From Nitrospirota bacterium (GTDB taxonomy: Bacteria > JACPQY01), in NCBI GenBank assembly GCA_016180645.1, contig JACPAV010000035.1:1-34894 (forward strand): a stretch of DNA of 34,894 nucleotides, read 5' to 3'. Position 1 is the first letter of the stretch; every line of letters starts with the position of its first letter. This document shows positions 7,528 to 16,291 of the stretch, piece by piece. The notes below the pieces were generated by a model that saw nothing but the letters and a program-made list of their open reading frames with translations, was not told the DNA's origin and made no database searches. The position numbers and the translations under genes are program-made.

Positions 7528-8579
7528 AGCCGGCGCTTCTCTCCCTTCTCGTTCGGGGCGCTTACCTCGCCGTCGCCTGGGCTCTGAGTCCGGATTTCTC
7601 GGCCGTGGGCCGGTACGATGACTCCTCCAGCTATCTCGTGCTGGCCAACGCTTTCCAGACGGGTGAGTGGGCCGATCTGACCCTCCAGGCTCGCAAGTTC
7701 TGGCCCGGCTACCCGATGGCGGTGGCCATGTTTTCCGGCCTGCTGCACCTGTCGACGCCGACGGCTGCGATCGGGGTCTCGATCCTCGCTGCATCCGGCT
7801 CCACGTACCTGGTGGCGAGGCTGCACGGGGCCCGCGTGGCGGTTCTTTTCGCGTGCCTGCCGCCGGACTGGGTTTTTTACGGGAGTCTCATTTTCAGCGA
7901 AGCGCTGGCCACCCTGCTGATTTGGCTGTCCATCTTCCTTCTGTCAAGAACCCGGCGATACGACCTCGGGATCGGCGTGGCGTCTTTGGCCGCCCTCGCC
8001 CGGCCGCAGGGTGTATTCCTGCTTGCGGCGCTGGGGATTCAGGGCATCAGGGAGCGCCGGACGCGATCGGTCGTGATGGGAGGAGTCTTCGCCGCTGCCG
8101 TCGCGGCCTCGTGGTTCCTCTACCTCTACCTCAAGACCGGGGAACCGTTCTCGTCGCTGACCGGCTACGGCGCCGTTGGCCAGTGGCGGGGATTTCCCAT
8201 GACGATCCCGTTCGCGTCGGTGGCGCATGAATTGTTCGCGAACCGAGTCGCCTGGGTGCGAAAGGTCTACCTGGTTGGGCTTTGGGCGGTCACGCTCTGG
8301 GCCGCAGTCGTCGGAGTTCGGCGTATGAGGTCGGCCACCGAGCCTGTGGTTCAGGTGGAGTCGATCTTTCTCCTGGTCTTTGCCGCGTACTTTGCGTGTG
8401 AGAACAGTGCGTGGGGGTTTACCGCCTTTTCCCGGTTCGTCATACCGGTGTCCCCCGTCGTTCTAGCCGCCTTCGGGGAACGACTTCCACCGGGGAAATG
8501 GGCCTATGGGGTGGCGTGCTCCATCTCATTCGCGCTTGCGGTGGCGATATTCCTGAGGAGCCCCGCCGGCCCGCTCTGA
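7503..8579 (+). CDS. Polytopic membrane protein, probable GT-C-type glycosyltransferase
   Basis: 358 residues, about eight to ten hydrophobic helices. The first extracytoplasmic loop contains a DD pair (VGRYDDSSSYLVLAN), as expected for metal/lipid-phosphate-sugar handling in GT-C enzymes, and the later segment SLAALARPQGVFLLAALG resembles the R-P-x-G motif of PIG-V/ArnT-like transferases. By analogy it would transfer sugar from a polyprenyl-phosphate donor on the outer face of the inner membrane. The start ATG lies within the 3' end of the SGNH gene (25-nt overlap), suggesting the pair modifies a common glycan. Family assignment is tentative; a generic membrane protein cannot be excluded. 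Confidence 0.55.
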   Translation: MAGRSEALKPALLSLLVRGAYLAVAWALSPDFSAVGRYDDSSSYLVLANAFQTGEWADLTLQARKFWPGYPMAVAMFSGLLHLSTPTAAIGVSILAASGSTYLVARLHGARVAVLFACLPPDWVFYGSLIFSEALATLLIWLSIFLLSRTRRYDLGIGVASLAALARPQGVFLLAALGIQGIRERRTRSVVMGGVFAAAVAASWFLYLYLKTGEPFSSLTGYGAVGQWRGFPMTIPFASVAHELFANRVAWVRKVYLVGLWAVTLWAAVVGVRRMRSATEPVVQVESIFLLVFAAYFACENSAWGFTAFSRFVIPVSPVVLAAFGERLPPGKWAYGVACSISFALAVAIFLRSPAGPL

Positions 8580-8638
8580 GTTTTCAGAAGGAGGAATTTC
8601 CGTGAAGGGGGTGTCCCGTTCTGCTAGGATGGGCGCCA

Positions 8639-11600
8639 ATGGTCAGCCGACCACGAGCCGGGGGAGTTCTTGCCAGCCGTGCGCTCATCGCCGCATTTTG
8701 GGTTCCGGCCCTTCTCATCGTCTTCACGAATCCCTCATGGTCGCAGACCGAAGAATACCAACGGCGTGTTCCCGGCCCCATACAACGCCCGGCTGAAGAT
8801 ACGAAAGCGCTCATCCAGCTCATGAATCCCTACGATCCGTTGAAGCGGATCCAGGCTGCCGAGAGACTCGGCCGGACCGGGAACCCCATCTACGCCGAAC
8901 CGCTGGGATGGGCGATGGTCGATCGAAATCTGGCGGTGCGAAAGTCGGCCGCCCGCGCGCTCGGCCATTTGCCGGAAGGAGACGCCCTCCCGGTGCTGGT
9001 CCGCGCCCTCTCGAAGGAGAAGGATGACGGCGTGCTGGAATCGGTGTTGGACGCAATGGCCGGGTTCCAGGGTTCCATGGTCGATTGGCAGCTCAAGCAT
9101 TTCATCTCAAGCGCACTGGCCTCGGAACGGGTGCGCCTCAAGGCATTGGACATTTTCGGCACGCGCGCGCCACCCGATGGTCGGGTTTTTCTTGACCTGA
9201 ATCGCGGCTCGTTCCCGCCTGCGATGAGGACCAAGGCGGAGGAAATCATGGCCGAGAGCTACGGGGTCAAACCTCAGGTGCAGGTCTTTCCTCCGGTCTT
9301 CGTCGGTCCCCAAAAGCCCGAACCGGCCCCCGTGCCGGCGCCGACGCCGGTCCCCGCGGTCGAGGAGCCTCCCCCCGATCCCCGCGCGCGCGGTCGATGG
9401 CTTCTGGTAACCAGTTCCGGACTCTATGGTGCATCGTTCCTGGATCTCATGCGACGGGCGTCCGATTCCCAGGTTTCACCGAGCTGGACGATGCCCATCG
9501 GCCTGACCGTGGGCGGCGGCACGGCCTACCTCATGACCCATTTCTCGCACGGTGTGAGCCCCGGCCCCGCCCTTTGGTGGACCTCCTCGGGCATCTGGGG
9601 CGTGGCGGCGTCTCACTGGACCGCCAACGGGATGGGTGAGGGTCACGGTTCCACGAGGCGGCTTTACAACCTGGCGGGCGAGGGGATCGGCCTGGGCGCC
9701 GGGGGGATCTCGGCCTTCGCTCTGGATTGGACGATCAGTGACACCACGTACGTCAACACAGGAGGTGTGGGTGGTGCCCTTTGGGGTTGGGGGCTCGAGC
9801 TGATGAGCGGGCCGGAACGCGATCCGGCCAAGGCGGGCTGGCTCACCCTGGCGGGGGCCACGGGCGGATTGACCCTCGCGGCGCTCTCGACAGAACGGGT
9901 GACCCTCCGGAATTCCAACCTTTCGATGCTGTTCCTGGCCTCCGGCTACGGCGCGTGGGCGGGCGCATGGGCGCCGGGGCTGGGACGACGGTCCATTCCC
10001 GGCCACAAGGCGTGGGGGGGGAGCTTGACGGGACTGACCACTGGATACGCCGCCGGCGTGTTTCTCTCGCAGCGAGTGACCGAGCCGCCCGAATTCGCGT
10101 GGCGCGTGGTGGGCGCGGGCGCGATGGGGAATCTTCTTGGCGCGGGCCTCGGTTTCATGTTCTTCGACACGTTCGACCAACCTTCGATCGCACTAATGGA
10201 GGGGTTGGGTATCGGCGGTCTCGCGACGGGCGTGTACTACGATCACCTTTTCCCAGCCTCGCGGGAGCAGCCGGGCTTCAAGTCATTCGTCTTTCTTTCA
10301 GGGGCCTACTACGGTGCTCTGGTTCCGCGCGCGCTCAACCGGACTCCGCATGGGCGGCGGAGGACGGGACGGATCATGGCAGGATTTCCGATGCTGACCG
10401 CGGCCACGTTGGCATTTGGCAATGGCCTTGAAATCCCTCCGCGCGGAACCGCGGGGCTCTACTGGGGCGAGATTCTAGGGAGTGTGTCGGGCGCGGGCTG
10501 GGCCCTGACCTCCCGCTCCGACCAAGCTCTGCTTTCGGCCCTCGCGATGGGCGGGGGCGTTCTCGGCGCGGCTGGGGGATACGGTATGAGCCAGAGTCTG
10601 TCGTGGGCCCCGATGACGGAGCGTGAACATTCATTCGTCATGCTCCTGACGGCCTCGGGCGCATGGTACGGGGCGTGGGCGCCGGTGATGCTGCCGGGCC
10701 GTGTGGATCTGGACCGTGTGGGTGGCGGCGCGCTCGCGCTCTCCCCTCTGGCTCTCGGTACATCGCTTGTGCTGGCCGATCAGATCGAGCTGCGGCCTCG
10801 CATCAATCACGGGCTTTTCTTCGGGGAGGCCGTCGGATTTCTGGCGGGAGCCGGGGCCGGGTGGTCGCTGCTGGCCGATAGGCGGACGACCACGGCCATG
10901 ATGCTCGCCGGAGGCGCAGGCGGGATGTTCGGCGGCTACGTGTTCGTGCGGAACATGGCGGCGGCGTCTCCGGTCCGCGCGTGGCGGGAAAGCATCCTCG
11001 TGGCTCACGGCACGCTGGCGGGCGCGTGGTACGGCGGGTGGACGGCGAGGTCGTTCCGATTGTCCGGCCGCCGCATTTCGGCCCGACGGGTTTCGGGCGG
11101 CGCACTCCTGGGGGGAACCGTCGGCCTCACGGGTACGATGTGGATCACCAATCACTACGACGTGCAGAATCGAGTCCTGCCGGGGCTGTTCTATGGTCAG
11201 GTGATGGGCGGTACGTTCGGGCAAGGCGTCGGGTTCCTCATGACGCGATCGACGGGGCGCAATCCATCGGACGAAACGCTGGGGAAGATCGACCGCGAAG
11301 TGGATCGTTCCTACTACATCATGGCGGCTTCGAGCGCCGCGGGGATGACCGGAGGGTATTTCTTCGCGACCCGGATGGCCGATCCCTCCTCTTGGAGAGG
11401 GAAGGAGACGTCGTGGTTCTTTCTCCACTCGTCGTTTGCGGCATGGTACGGGGCATGGCTTCCCACCATGGGCCGTTCGCGCGTGGCGGACGTGGAGCAG
11501 CGCCACGTCTTCGGGGGTGTGATGACGGCCGTGCCGACCGCGATGGCCGCCTCGATCTGGAGTGCAAACCATATGGATCTGTCGCCGAGGACCGTGCCGT

Positions 11601-13927
11601 CGCTCCTGCTGGGAGGAATCTTGGGCACTTCAACCGGCATCGGAGTCGCGGAAACCACGCTGGGTTCGGGCCGGTTCAGACGAGCGTCCATGCTGACGGG
11701 TGGCGCGGCAGGTGAACTCTTCGGCTACGCCTACGGCCGCGCGTTGAGAGCGGGATCGCCGAACACGACGCCAATGGCGGCGGCCGTCACGAGTCTGGGC
11801 ACGTTCTCCGGCCTTTGGTACGGCGCGTGGCTGCCGACGCTCGTTGCGCGGGATCTTTCGGATGTGTCCGATCGGCGCATCGCGGGCGGGGTGATGGTGG
11901 GCGGGCCGGCAGCCTTCGCGGTTTCGTTGTGGACAGCCAATCAAGTCGGCATCAGCCCGCGGTCGGCCACGGGATTTTTTCTCGGCGAGGGGTTGGGCAC
12001 GTCGTTTGGCGCGGGCCTCGGGTTGCTGATCCATTCGGACGATCGCTGGAGAAGCACATTCATGCTCTCTTCGGGGGCACTGGGCGCATGGAGCGGCTTG
12101 GAAATGGCGCGCCGGATGATCGGGCCGTCCGCTTTCCGGGATGACGAGGGGGCGGTGGCCGTGGCGCTCTCGACGGCGTCGTTCACGTGGTATGGAACGT
12201 GGCTGCCGACGCTTGCCGTGCGCGATTTGAAGAAGGGTTCGCCTTCGGGGGTCATCGGCGGGGCCATGATGGCGGCGCCGGTCGGATTCGCGGCGTCCAC
12301 ATGGATCGTGAATCACCACGTCGTTCGGGAGCGGGACCTGAAAGGAATCTTCGGCGGCGAGGTGATGGGATTCTCCGTCGGCGCCGGGATCGGGATGGCC
12401 GGTTTGAGCTCGCGTAGATGGACCACCTCGCTCATGCTCGGGACCGGTGCGGTGGGCGCCCTCGCGGGCTACCGGGTCGCTCAACGTCTGCCCGGTCAGG
12501 CGCTGGAGGACTATCCGCCGCTTCTGGCATTCACCGCTCTCACCGGGCTGTGGTACGGAGGGTGGTCGCCCACGTTCACGGCGCGGAGGTGGTCCGACAT
12601 CGAGTCCAGGCGCGTGACCGGCGGCCTCATGATCGGCGGTCCGTTGGGCCTGGCGACGGGTCTCATTCTCCGCCATCGCCAAGTGGAGCCGTTGGCCTAC
12701 ACGGGATTCTTCATGGGGGAAAGTCTCGGTTCCATGGGGGGGGCGGGGGCCGCGATGACGCTGGATTCGTCCCACAGGAAGACCACGGCCGCGATGCTCG
12801 CCTCGGGCGTCGCCCTGGGGGCCGCGGGGTCGAGGGTGCTGCCGCGGATGAAACTCTCCGATCCGCAGCAGAAGGCGTTGGGGATGGGCGCGTTCTTCGG
12901 CGTGAGCTACGGAGCGCTCCTGCCGTATGTGGTGGAAGGCCGCAGGCGCGAAGTTGAAGGCAAACAGATTGCCGGCGGCGTGATGTTCGGTCTGCCGGCG
13001 GGTCTGGTGACCACGACGGCCGCTTTCGCTTTCTGGGACCCCGCAGGGGGTTCGGTGGGCCTCACCTGGTTGTCCGGCATCATCGGCTCGGCTGCCGGGC
13101 TGGGCCTCGGTCTGACGATCGAAGATTGGAACTCGCGGGCCGTCATCGGTTCGATGTATTCCACCGGCCTCAGCGGACTGGCGTTGGGCGCGCGCGCGCC
13201 GCAAATCAAGTACACCTCGGGAGCGCTTCTCTTCTCCACCTTCGGCACCGTCTACGGGTTCAGCCAGGGGTTGGCGCTGAGTATTTTCGGCGATTTTTCC
13301 GAGCGGCAGGCGATCGGGGCGATGATGTTGGGTTCGTCTCTCGGCCTCGGCACGTCGTTGATCATCACCTACGATCTTCAAGTGGGGACGGGCGGGGCGG
13401 CCGTGGCGTACACGGGCGGGATCTGGGGCGGATTCGTTGGGGCGATGCTCGCGCAGGTGGCGGCGGGCGGCAAAGAGGAGACGACGACGGCCGCCGTCAT
13501 CGTGAGCAATGCAGGGCAACTGGCGACCACGTTTTCCCTCTTGTATCTCCGTATTCCGCCGAGACGCATGGGTTGGATCAACTTGTTTGGTCTGACCGGC
13601 TTGGGGATCGGGAGCGCCATCGGACTTCCGCTCAGCGAGGGAGGCGATGTGTTCTTCATCACCGCGCCGGCGGGGAGTTTGATCGGGCTGACGACGGGGG
13701 CGATCGTCACATCCTACTGGGACTGGGAAGAGGAGCGGAAAGATTCGGGGCAGACGCCTTCAATCGGTGGCGCGTCGCCGCTCCGCGAGACATCGCCCGG
13801 ACACGGTTGGCGTTCGCTCGTTCCGCGCGTGGATGCCGTGGCGCCGCAATTCGGACTCCTTCCCGATCCGAGCGGCCGGGACCCCGAAGGGCGATATACG
13901 GTTGGCGTCATGATCTGGTATCACTAG
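8639..13927 (+). CDS. Giant HEAT plus Gly-rich repeat membrane/secreted protein, unknown family
   Basis: 1762 residues. A signal peptide or anchor (about 12-36, ending PSWSQ) is followed by HEAT-like repeats (about 50-200; e.g. DPLKRIQAAERLGRTG, AVRKSAARALGHLP), a Pro-rich linker (about 224-247) and about eleven repeats filling residues 255-1710. Each repeat is marked by W-Y-G-A-W-like residues near 262, 440, 557, 676, 797, 936, 1060, 1184, 1305, 1423 and 1538, so the period is mostly 115-124 residues. A unit holds about four 20-residue Gly-rich hydrophobic stretches, with recurring GG(V/A)M, SPR..TGFFLGE.LG..GAG and ML.SGA.G motifs, separated by charged loops with RDL or RR. This could be dozens of glycine-zipper helices or an unusual barrel; the chain ends VGVMIWYH. 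Start: a TAGGAT hexamer 8 nt before ATG suggests a leaderless transcript; the best Shine-Dalgarno (GGAGG, 8591-8595) instead serves GTG 8602 in another frame. I recognise no named family. Confidence 0.85.
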   Translation: MVSRPRAGGVLASRALIAAFWVPALLIVFTNPSWSQTEEYQRRVPGPIQRPAEDTKALIQLMNPYDPLKRIQAAERLGRTGNPIYAEPLGWAMVDRNLAVRKSAARALGHLPEGDALPVLVRALSKEKDDGVLESVLDAMAGFQGSMVDWQLKHFISSALASERVRLKALDIFGTRAPPDGRVFLDLNRGSFPPAMRTKAEEIMAESYGVKPQVQVFPPVFVGPQKPEPAPVPAPTPVPAVEEPPPDPRARGRWLLVTSSGLYGASFLDLMRRASDSQVSPSWTMPIGLTVGGGTAYLMTHFSHGVSPGPALWWTSSGIWGVAASHWTANGMGEGHGSTRRLYNLAGEGIGLGAGGISAFALDWTISDTTYVNTGGVGGALWGWGLELMSGPERDPAKAGWLTLAGATGGLTLAALSTERVTLRNSNLSMLFLASGYGAWAGAWAPGLGRRSIPGHKAWGGSLTGLTTGYAAGVFLSQRVTEPPEFAWRVVGAGAMGNLLGAGLGFMFFDTFDQPSIALMEGLGIGGLATGVYYDHLFPASREQPGFKSFVFLSGAYYGALVPRALNRTPHGRRRTGRIMAGFPMLTAATLAFGNGLEIPPRGTAGLYWGEILGSVSGAGWALTSRSDQALLSALAMGGGVLGAAGGYGMSQSLSWAPMTEREHSFVMLLTASGAWYGAWAPVMLPGRVDLDRVGGGALALSPLALGTSLVLADQIELRPRINHGLFFGEAVGFLAGAGAGWSLLADRRTTTAMMLAGGAGGMFGGYVFVRNMAAASPVRAWRESILVAHGTLAGAWYGGWTARSFRLSGRRISARRVSGGALLGGTVGLTGTMWITNHYDVQNRVLPGLFYGQVMGGTFGQGVGFLMTRSTGRNPSDETLGKIDREVDRSYYIMAASSAAGMTGGYFFATRMADPSSWRGKETSWFFLHSSFAAWYGAWLPTMGRSRVADVEQRHVFGGVMTAVPTAMAASIWSANHMDLSPRTVPSLLLGGILGTSTGIGVAETTLGSGRFRRASMLTGGAAGELFGYAYGRALRAGSPNTTPMAAAVTSLGTFSGLWYGAWLPTLVARDLSDVSDRRIAGGVMVGGPAAFAVSLWTANQVGISPRSATGFFLGEGLGTSFGAGLGLLIHSDDRWRSTFMLSSGALGAWSGLEMARRMIGPSAFRDDEGAVAVALSTASFTWYGTWLPTLAVRDLKKGSPSGVIGGAMMAAPVGFAASTWIVNHHVVRERDLKGIFGGEVMGFSVGAGIGMAGLSSRRWTTSLMLGTGAVGALAGYRVAQRLPGQALEDYPPLLAFTALTGLWYGGWSPTFTARRWSDIESRRVTGGLMIGGPLGLATGLILRHRQVEPLAYTGFFMGESLGSMGGAGAAMTLDSSHRKTTAAMLASGVALGAAGSRVLPRMKLSDPQQKALGMGAFFGVSYGALLPYVVEGRRREVEGKQIAGGVMFGLPAGLVTTTAAFAFWDPAGGSVGLTWLSGIIGSAAGLGLGLTIEDWNSRAVIGSMYSTGLSGLALGARAPQIKYTSGALLFSTFGTVYGFSQGLALSIFGDFSERQAIGAMMLGSSLGLGTSLIITYDLQVGTGGAAVAYTGGIWGGFVGAMLAQVAAGGKEETTTAAVIVSNAGQLATTFSLLYLRIPPRRMGWINLFGLTGLGIGSAIGLPLSEGGDVFFITAPAGSLIGLTTGAIVTSYWDWEEERKDSGQTPSIGGASPLRETSPGHGWRSLVPRVDAVAPQFGLLPDPSGRDPEGRYTVGVMIWYH

Positions 13928-13934
13928 ATCGCAT

Positions 13935-14507
13935 ATGGAATTCCGTATCCAACTTCCTGCGATGCTGGCCGGACTCCTGACGCTGATCGCCTCCGCCCTC
14001 CCGGCCCAAGCCGAAGGACCCCGAATCACCATCGAGTTCCGGGACAATCGCGGGGATTTTGCTTACGACGTGTACAAGGACGGAGAGTGGCAGGAGATGG
14101 ACTACTACGGGCGGCAGCTTGAGAGGCTCGTCAAAGAGGACGAACAAGCGAGGAGGTTCGCGAGGGACCTGGCGGACGATCGGGAGGAGGGGAGGCAGGG
14201 CAGGATCTTTGGGCATGTACTCCTGTGGGGCTCGGTGCTGGGGACGATTGTGGCGGCGAGCTCCGAATCGACGGGCGGCACATTGCTGGGCGTGGCTGGG
14301 ATGGTCGGCGGGATCGTAGTTGCATCCAACGGAAAATCGAAAGGCCGGAAGGCCTACCGGTACCTTTTCCGGGCCGTGAACACGTACAATGAATCCATGG
14401 CCGTTCGGGGTGCTGTGCCTTCGGGTCCGGCCGTTGGCCAGCCCGGTACTCCGGATTGCTCTTGCGGCGAAGGAACTTTTCCACCCGGCGGCGCAGGGAA
14501 TCCATAG
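13935..14507 (+). CDS. Small secreted protein with glycine-rich hydrophobic segment
   Basis: 190 residues, beginning 7 nt after the stop of the giant gene, so probably co-transcribed. A clear signal peptide (cleavage likely after LPAQA, residue about 26) leads to a charged region (ITIEFRDNRGDFAYDVYKDGEW, then an acidic/basic helix KEDEQARRFARDLADD). A hydrophobic Gly/Ala/Val stretch (about 95-130; GVAGMVGGIVVAS) has the spacing of a glycine zipper, like the repeats of its neighbour. The C-terminus is Pro/Gly-rich with two close Cys (CSCGEG). No family recognised; context suggests an accessory of the giant protein. Confidence 0.7.
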   Translation: MEFRIQLPAMLAGLLTLIASALPAQAEGPRITIEFRDNRGDFAYDVYKDGEWQEMDYYGRQLERLVKEDEQARRFARDLADDREEGRQGRIFGHVLLWGSVLGTIVAASSESTGGTLLGVAGMVGGIVVASNGKSKGRKAYRYLFRAVNTYNESMAVRGAVPSGPAVGQPGTPDCSCGEGTFPPGGAGNP

Positions 14508-14517
14508 CGATTCAATT

Positions 14518-14550
14518 CGCCGTCCCCGAAGCGAAGCGGAGAGGGGCGGG
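14518..14550. repeat. Short palindromic element, family D (intergenic copy)
   Basis: CGCCGTCCCC, a central GAAGCGAAGCGGAG and a GGGGCGG arm form a hairpin of about 33 nt. The same core occurs inside the coding regions of mlaF (17466-17494) and twice inside the MmgE/PrpD gene (32008-32039 and 33165-33197). This copy lies just past the stop codon at 14507 in a convergent intergenic region, where it could also act as a terminator. Confidence 0.7.
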
Positions 14551-14611
14551 CCGTGAAGGGAGGTATTACGCTCTATTTGAAAACCCCATCGTTGCCGGGA
14601 GGGATGTCTTG

Positions 14612-14666
14612 GTAGTCGCACCCTTTACGGGTGCATCCTCAGACGCAGGCTGAAGCCTGCGTCTAC
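14612..14666. repeat. REP/BIME-like double hairpin, family B copy 1
   Basis: Plan: GTAG, hairpin GCACCC-TTTAC-GGGTGC, short linker, hairpin AGACGCAGGC-TGAA-GCCTGCGTCT, then closing CTAC-like end (TCTAC). The outer GTAG/CTAC can pair, giving a three-way junction. It lies between convergent genes (stops at 14507 and 14693), the usual location for REP elements and bidirectional terminators. Confidence 0.75.
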
Positions 14667-14692
14667 CGGGTCCGACGCGTTTTCAACAGAGC

Positions 14693-15457
14693 CTAAGCCG
14701 GAATCCGCCAGACGGTGGCCTGGAGGACGACGGTCATCACGAGGGAAACGACGTACGCCATGTACAGGTTGGCCACCACATTTTGCGTCACGGCCCGTCG
14801 CACGCCATCAGGACCCGGCGACGCGGAGAGGGCCTTGAAGCACGAGACGATGATTTCGAGAAAACACATCAGCGTTCCAAACAGGATGGAGAAGATAATA
14901 TCCTGGCTGGAAATCACGTTCAGAATCCACTGATTGACGACCCACGTTCCGAGGCCCGCGGCGAGGGTGGCGAGAACGGCCGCGAGGTAGCCCGCCGCCA
15001 TCGTGACGGCGGTGAAGAGTGGACCGAGGAGAACGGCGGCCAACACGCGGGGCGCGGCGAGTTCGTGCAGCGGGTCCACCCCCATCACCGTGAGGGCGTC
15101 CACTTCCTCGTTGATTTTCTGCGTGGCGATCTCCGCGGTATTGAGCGTGGTCCATGTTGCGTTGAAGAGCAGGCCCACCATGAACGGTCCCTGAAATCTG
15201 AAAACGAGGATCGCGATCAGCAGGCCGAAATACGGCTGGGCGCCGAGTCGCGCGAAGAAGGTGTAGCCACCCAGGACGAGCACGAACGTGACGATGAACG
15301 TGAGGAGAATGAGGATGGGGAGGACCCGGACGAGCATCCGGGTAATGGCGCGGGCGGTCGGGCGGATCAGATCCGCCGGATGGTGCACGGCGGCGGCGCA
15401 GGCATCGGCGGCAAAGAAGACCCCCGCGCCGATATTCTCGATTGAGGCCCTAACCAT
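14693..15457 (-). CDS. MlaE-family ABC transporter permease (second copy)
   Basis: 254 residues with about five to six membrane helices and the MlaE/YrbE family core, including INEEVDALTVMGVDPLHELAAPRVLAA, equivalent to the E-x-D-A-L-x-V-M-G-x-x-P coupling segment of MlaE. Starts at ATG 15457, overlapping the upstream mlaE stop by 8 nt. Two non-identical MlaE permeases in tandem are typical of actinobacterial mce operons (YrbEA/YrbEB), whereas proteobacterial Mla systems use a single MlaE homodimer, so a heterodimeric permease is inferred here. The complex would move phospholipid between the inner membrane and the MCE ring. Confidence 0.88.
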   Translation of the reverse strand: MVRASIENIGAGVFFAADACAAAVHHPADLIRPTARAITRMLVRVLPILILLTFIVTFVLVLGGYTFFARLGAQPYFGLLIAILVFRFQGPFMVGLLFNATWTTLNTAEIATQKINEEVDALTVMGVDPLHELAAPRVLAAVLLGPLFTAVTMAAGYLAAVLATLAAGLGTWVVNQWILNVISSQDIIFSILFGTLMCFLEIIVSCFKALSASPGPDGVRRAVTQNVVANLYMAYVVSLVMTVVLQATVWRIPA

Positions 15458-16256
15458 AAACGAAGAGATCGAACAGGAACAGAATGATCAGGCCGATGAG
15501 GTAACTGTAGTTGATGCTCTTGTTGGACGCCTCGCCGACGCCCTCCGCGCCGGGCTTGCTCGTGAAGCCGCAGTAGACCGTGGCCACCCCGAGAGCAAAG
15601 CCGATGATCATGGCCTTGATGCCCACGAGGTAGAAATCGCCGGGCTTGATCATGAGCGTCAGGCCGTCCATAAAATCTCCCGCCGTGGTCAGTCCCTTCA
15701 CGGTGACGGTGAGAAACAGTCCGAGTCCGATCACGATGGCCACGCCGATGTACGTGTAGAGGACGCTCATGACGAAGAAGGCGACGAAGCACGGCACGCC
15801 CAGATACTTCACGGGGTGGATGCCCATGACTTCGAGGGCATCGACCTCCTCGCTCGCGCGCATCGTGCCGATCTGGGCGGCAATGGCGCATCCGGCGCGT
15901 CCCGCAAGAATGCTGCCCGTGAGCACGATGGATCCGTCCCCCATCAGAATGGAGAGCGTCAATCCGCCCACGTATTTCGCGATGCCGAGGGCCTGCGCTC
16001 CGGCGATGCCGATGATGATCATCGAGACACCGAACCCGCTGGCCATGAGGATCAAGGGCCACAGCCCCATCACCCCGATGTAGTGCATCTGCCGGATGGT
16101 TTCTCGGACGTAGAACGGCGGCGTGAAAACGTGCTTGAGAAGCGTTCCGGAGTAAAGGGCGATCCGCCCGATCTCCTCTGGGAAGTGGACAAGGGATCGA
16201 GGGGTCGAGCGAAGGGCAGAGAAATCTGACGGCTCTGCGATACTCTTTCCGTTCAC
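15450..16256 (-). CDS. mlaE: MlaE-family ABC transporter permease (first copy)
   Basis: 268 residues, start GTG 16256. It has the family core helix (ILAGRAGCAIAAQIGTMRASEEVDALEVMGIHP), with the RASEEVDALEVMGIHP coupling segment highly characteristic of MlaE. An amphipathic N-terminal helix (about 25-60) and five membrane helices follow, as in MlaE structures. It sits 35 nt downstream of mlaD and overlaps the second permease gene. It is closer to classical MlaE than its neighbour and is expected to form the inner-membrane channel base for MlaD, driven by MlaF. Confidence 0.92.
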   Translation of the reverse strand: MNGKSIAEPSDFSALRSTPRSLVHFPEEIGRIALYSGTLLKHVFTPPFYVRETIRQMHYIGVMGLWPLILMASGFGVSMIIIGIAGAQALGIAKYVGGLTLSILMGDGSIVLTGSILAGRAGCAIAAQIGTMRASEEVDALEVMGIHPVKYLGVPCFVAFFVMSVLYTYIGVAIVIGLGLFLTVTVKGLTTAGDFMDGLTLMIKPGDFYLVGIKAMIIGFALGVATVYCGFTSKPGAEGVGEASNKSINYSYLIGLIILFLFDLFVYG

Positions 16257-16291
16257 CTGATTACTTGATCACATGGCCACATGACCCCATC

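Noticed and set aside
8602-8796. A 64-codon frame starting GTG 8602 behind the best Shine-Dalgarno upstream of the giant gene
   Set aside because: Its product is low-complexity and overlaps the giant gene out of frame. It may be a leader peptide or reflect a base-count error before 8639, but nothing supports a separate protein.
11630-13519. A 629-codon minus-strand frame opposite the giant gene
   Set aside because: Arg/Pro/His-rich low-complexity translation typical of antisense frames in GC-rich genes; the plus-strand frame has a signal peptide and periodic repeats.
14611-14700. Hairpins considered as a tRNA or riboswitch
   Set aside because: No anticodon or T-loop features; the same double hairpin recurs at two other loci, so it is an interspersed repeat.
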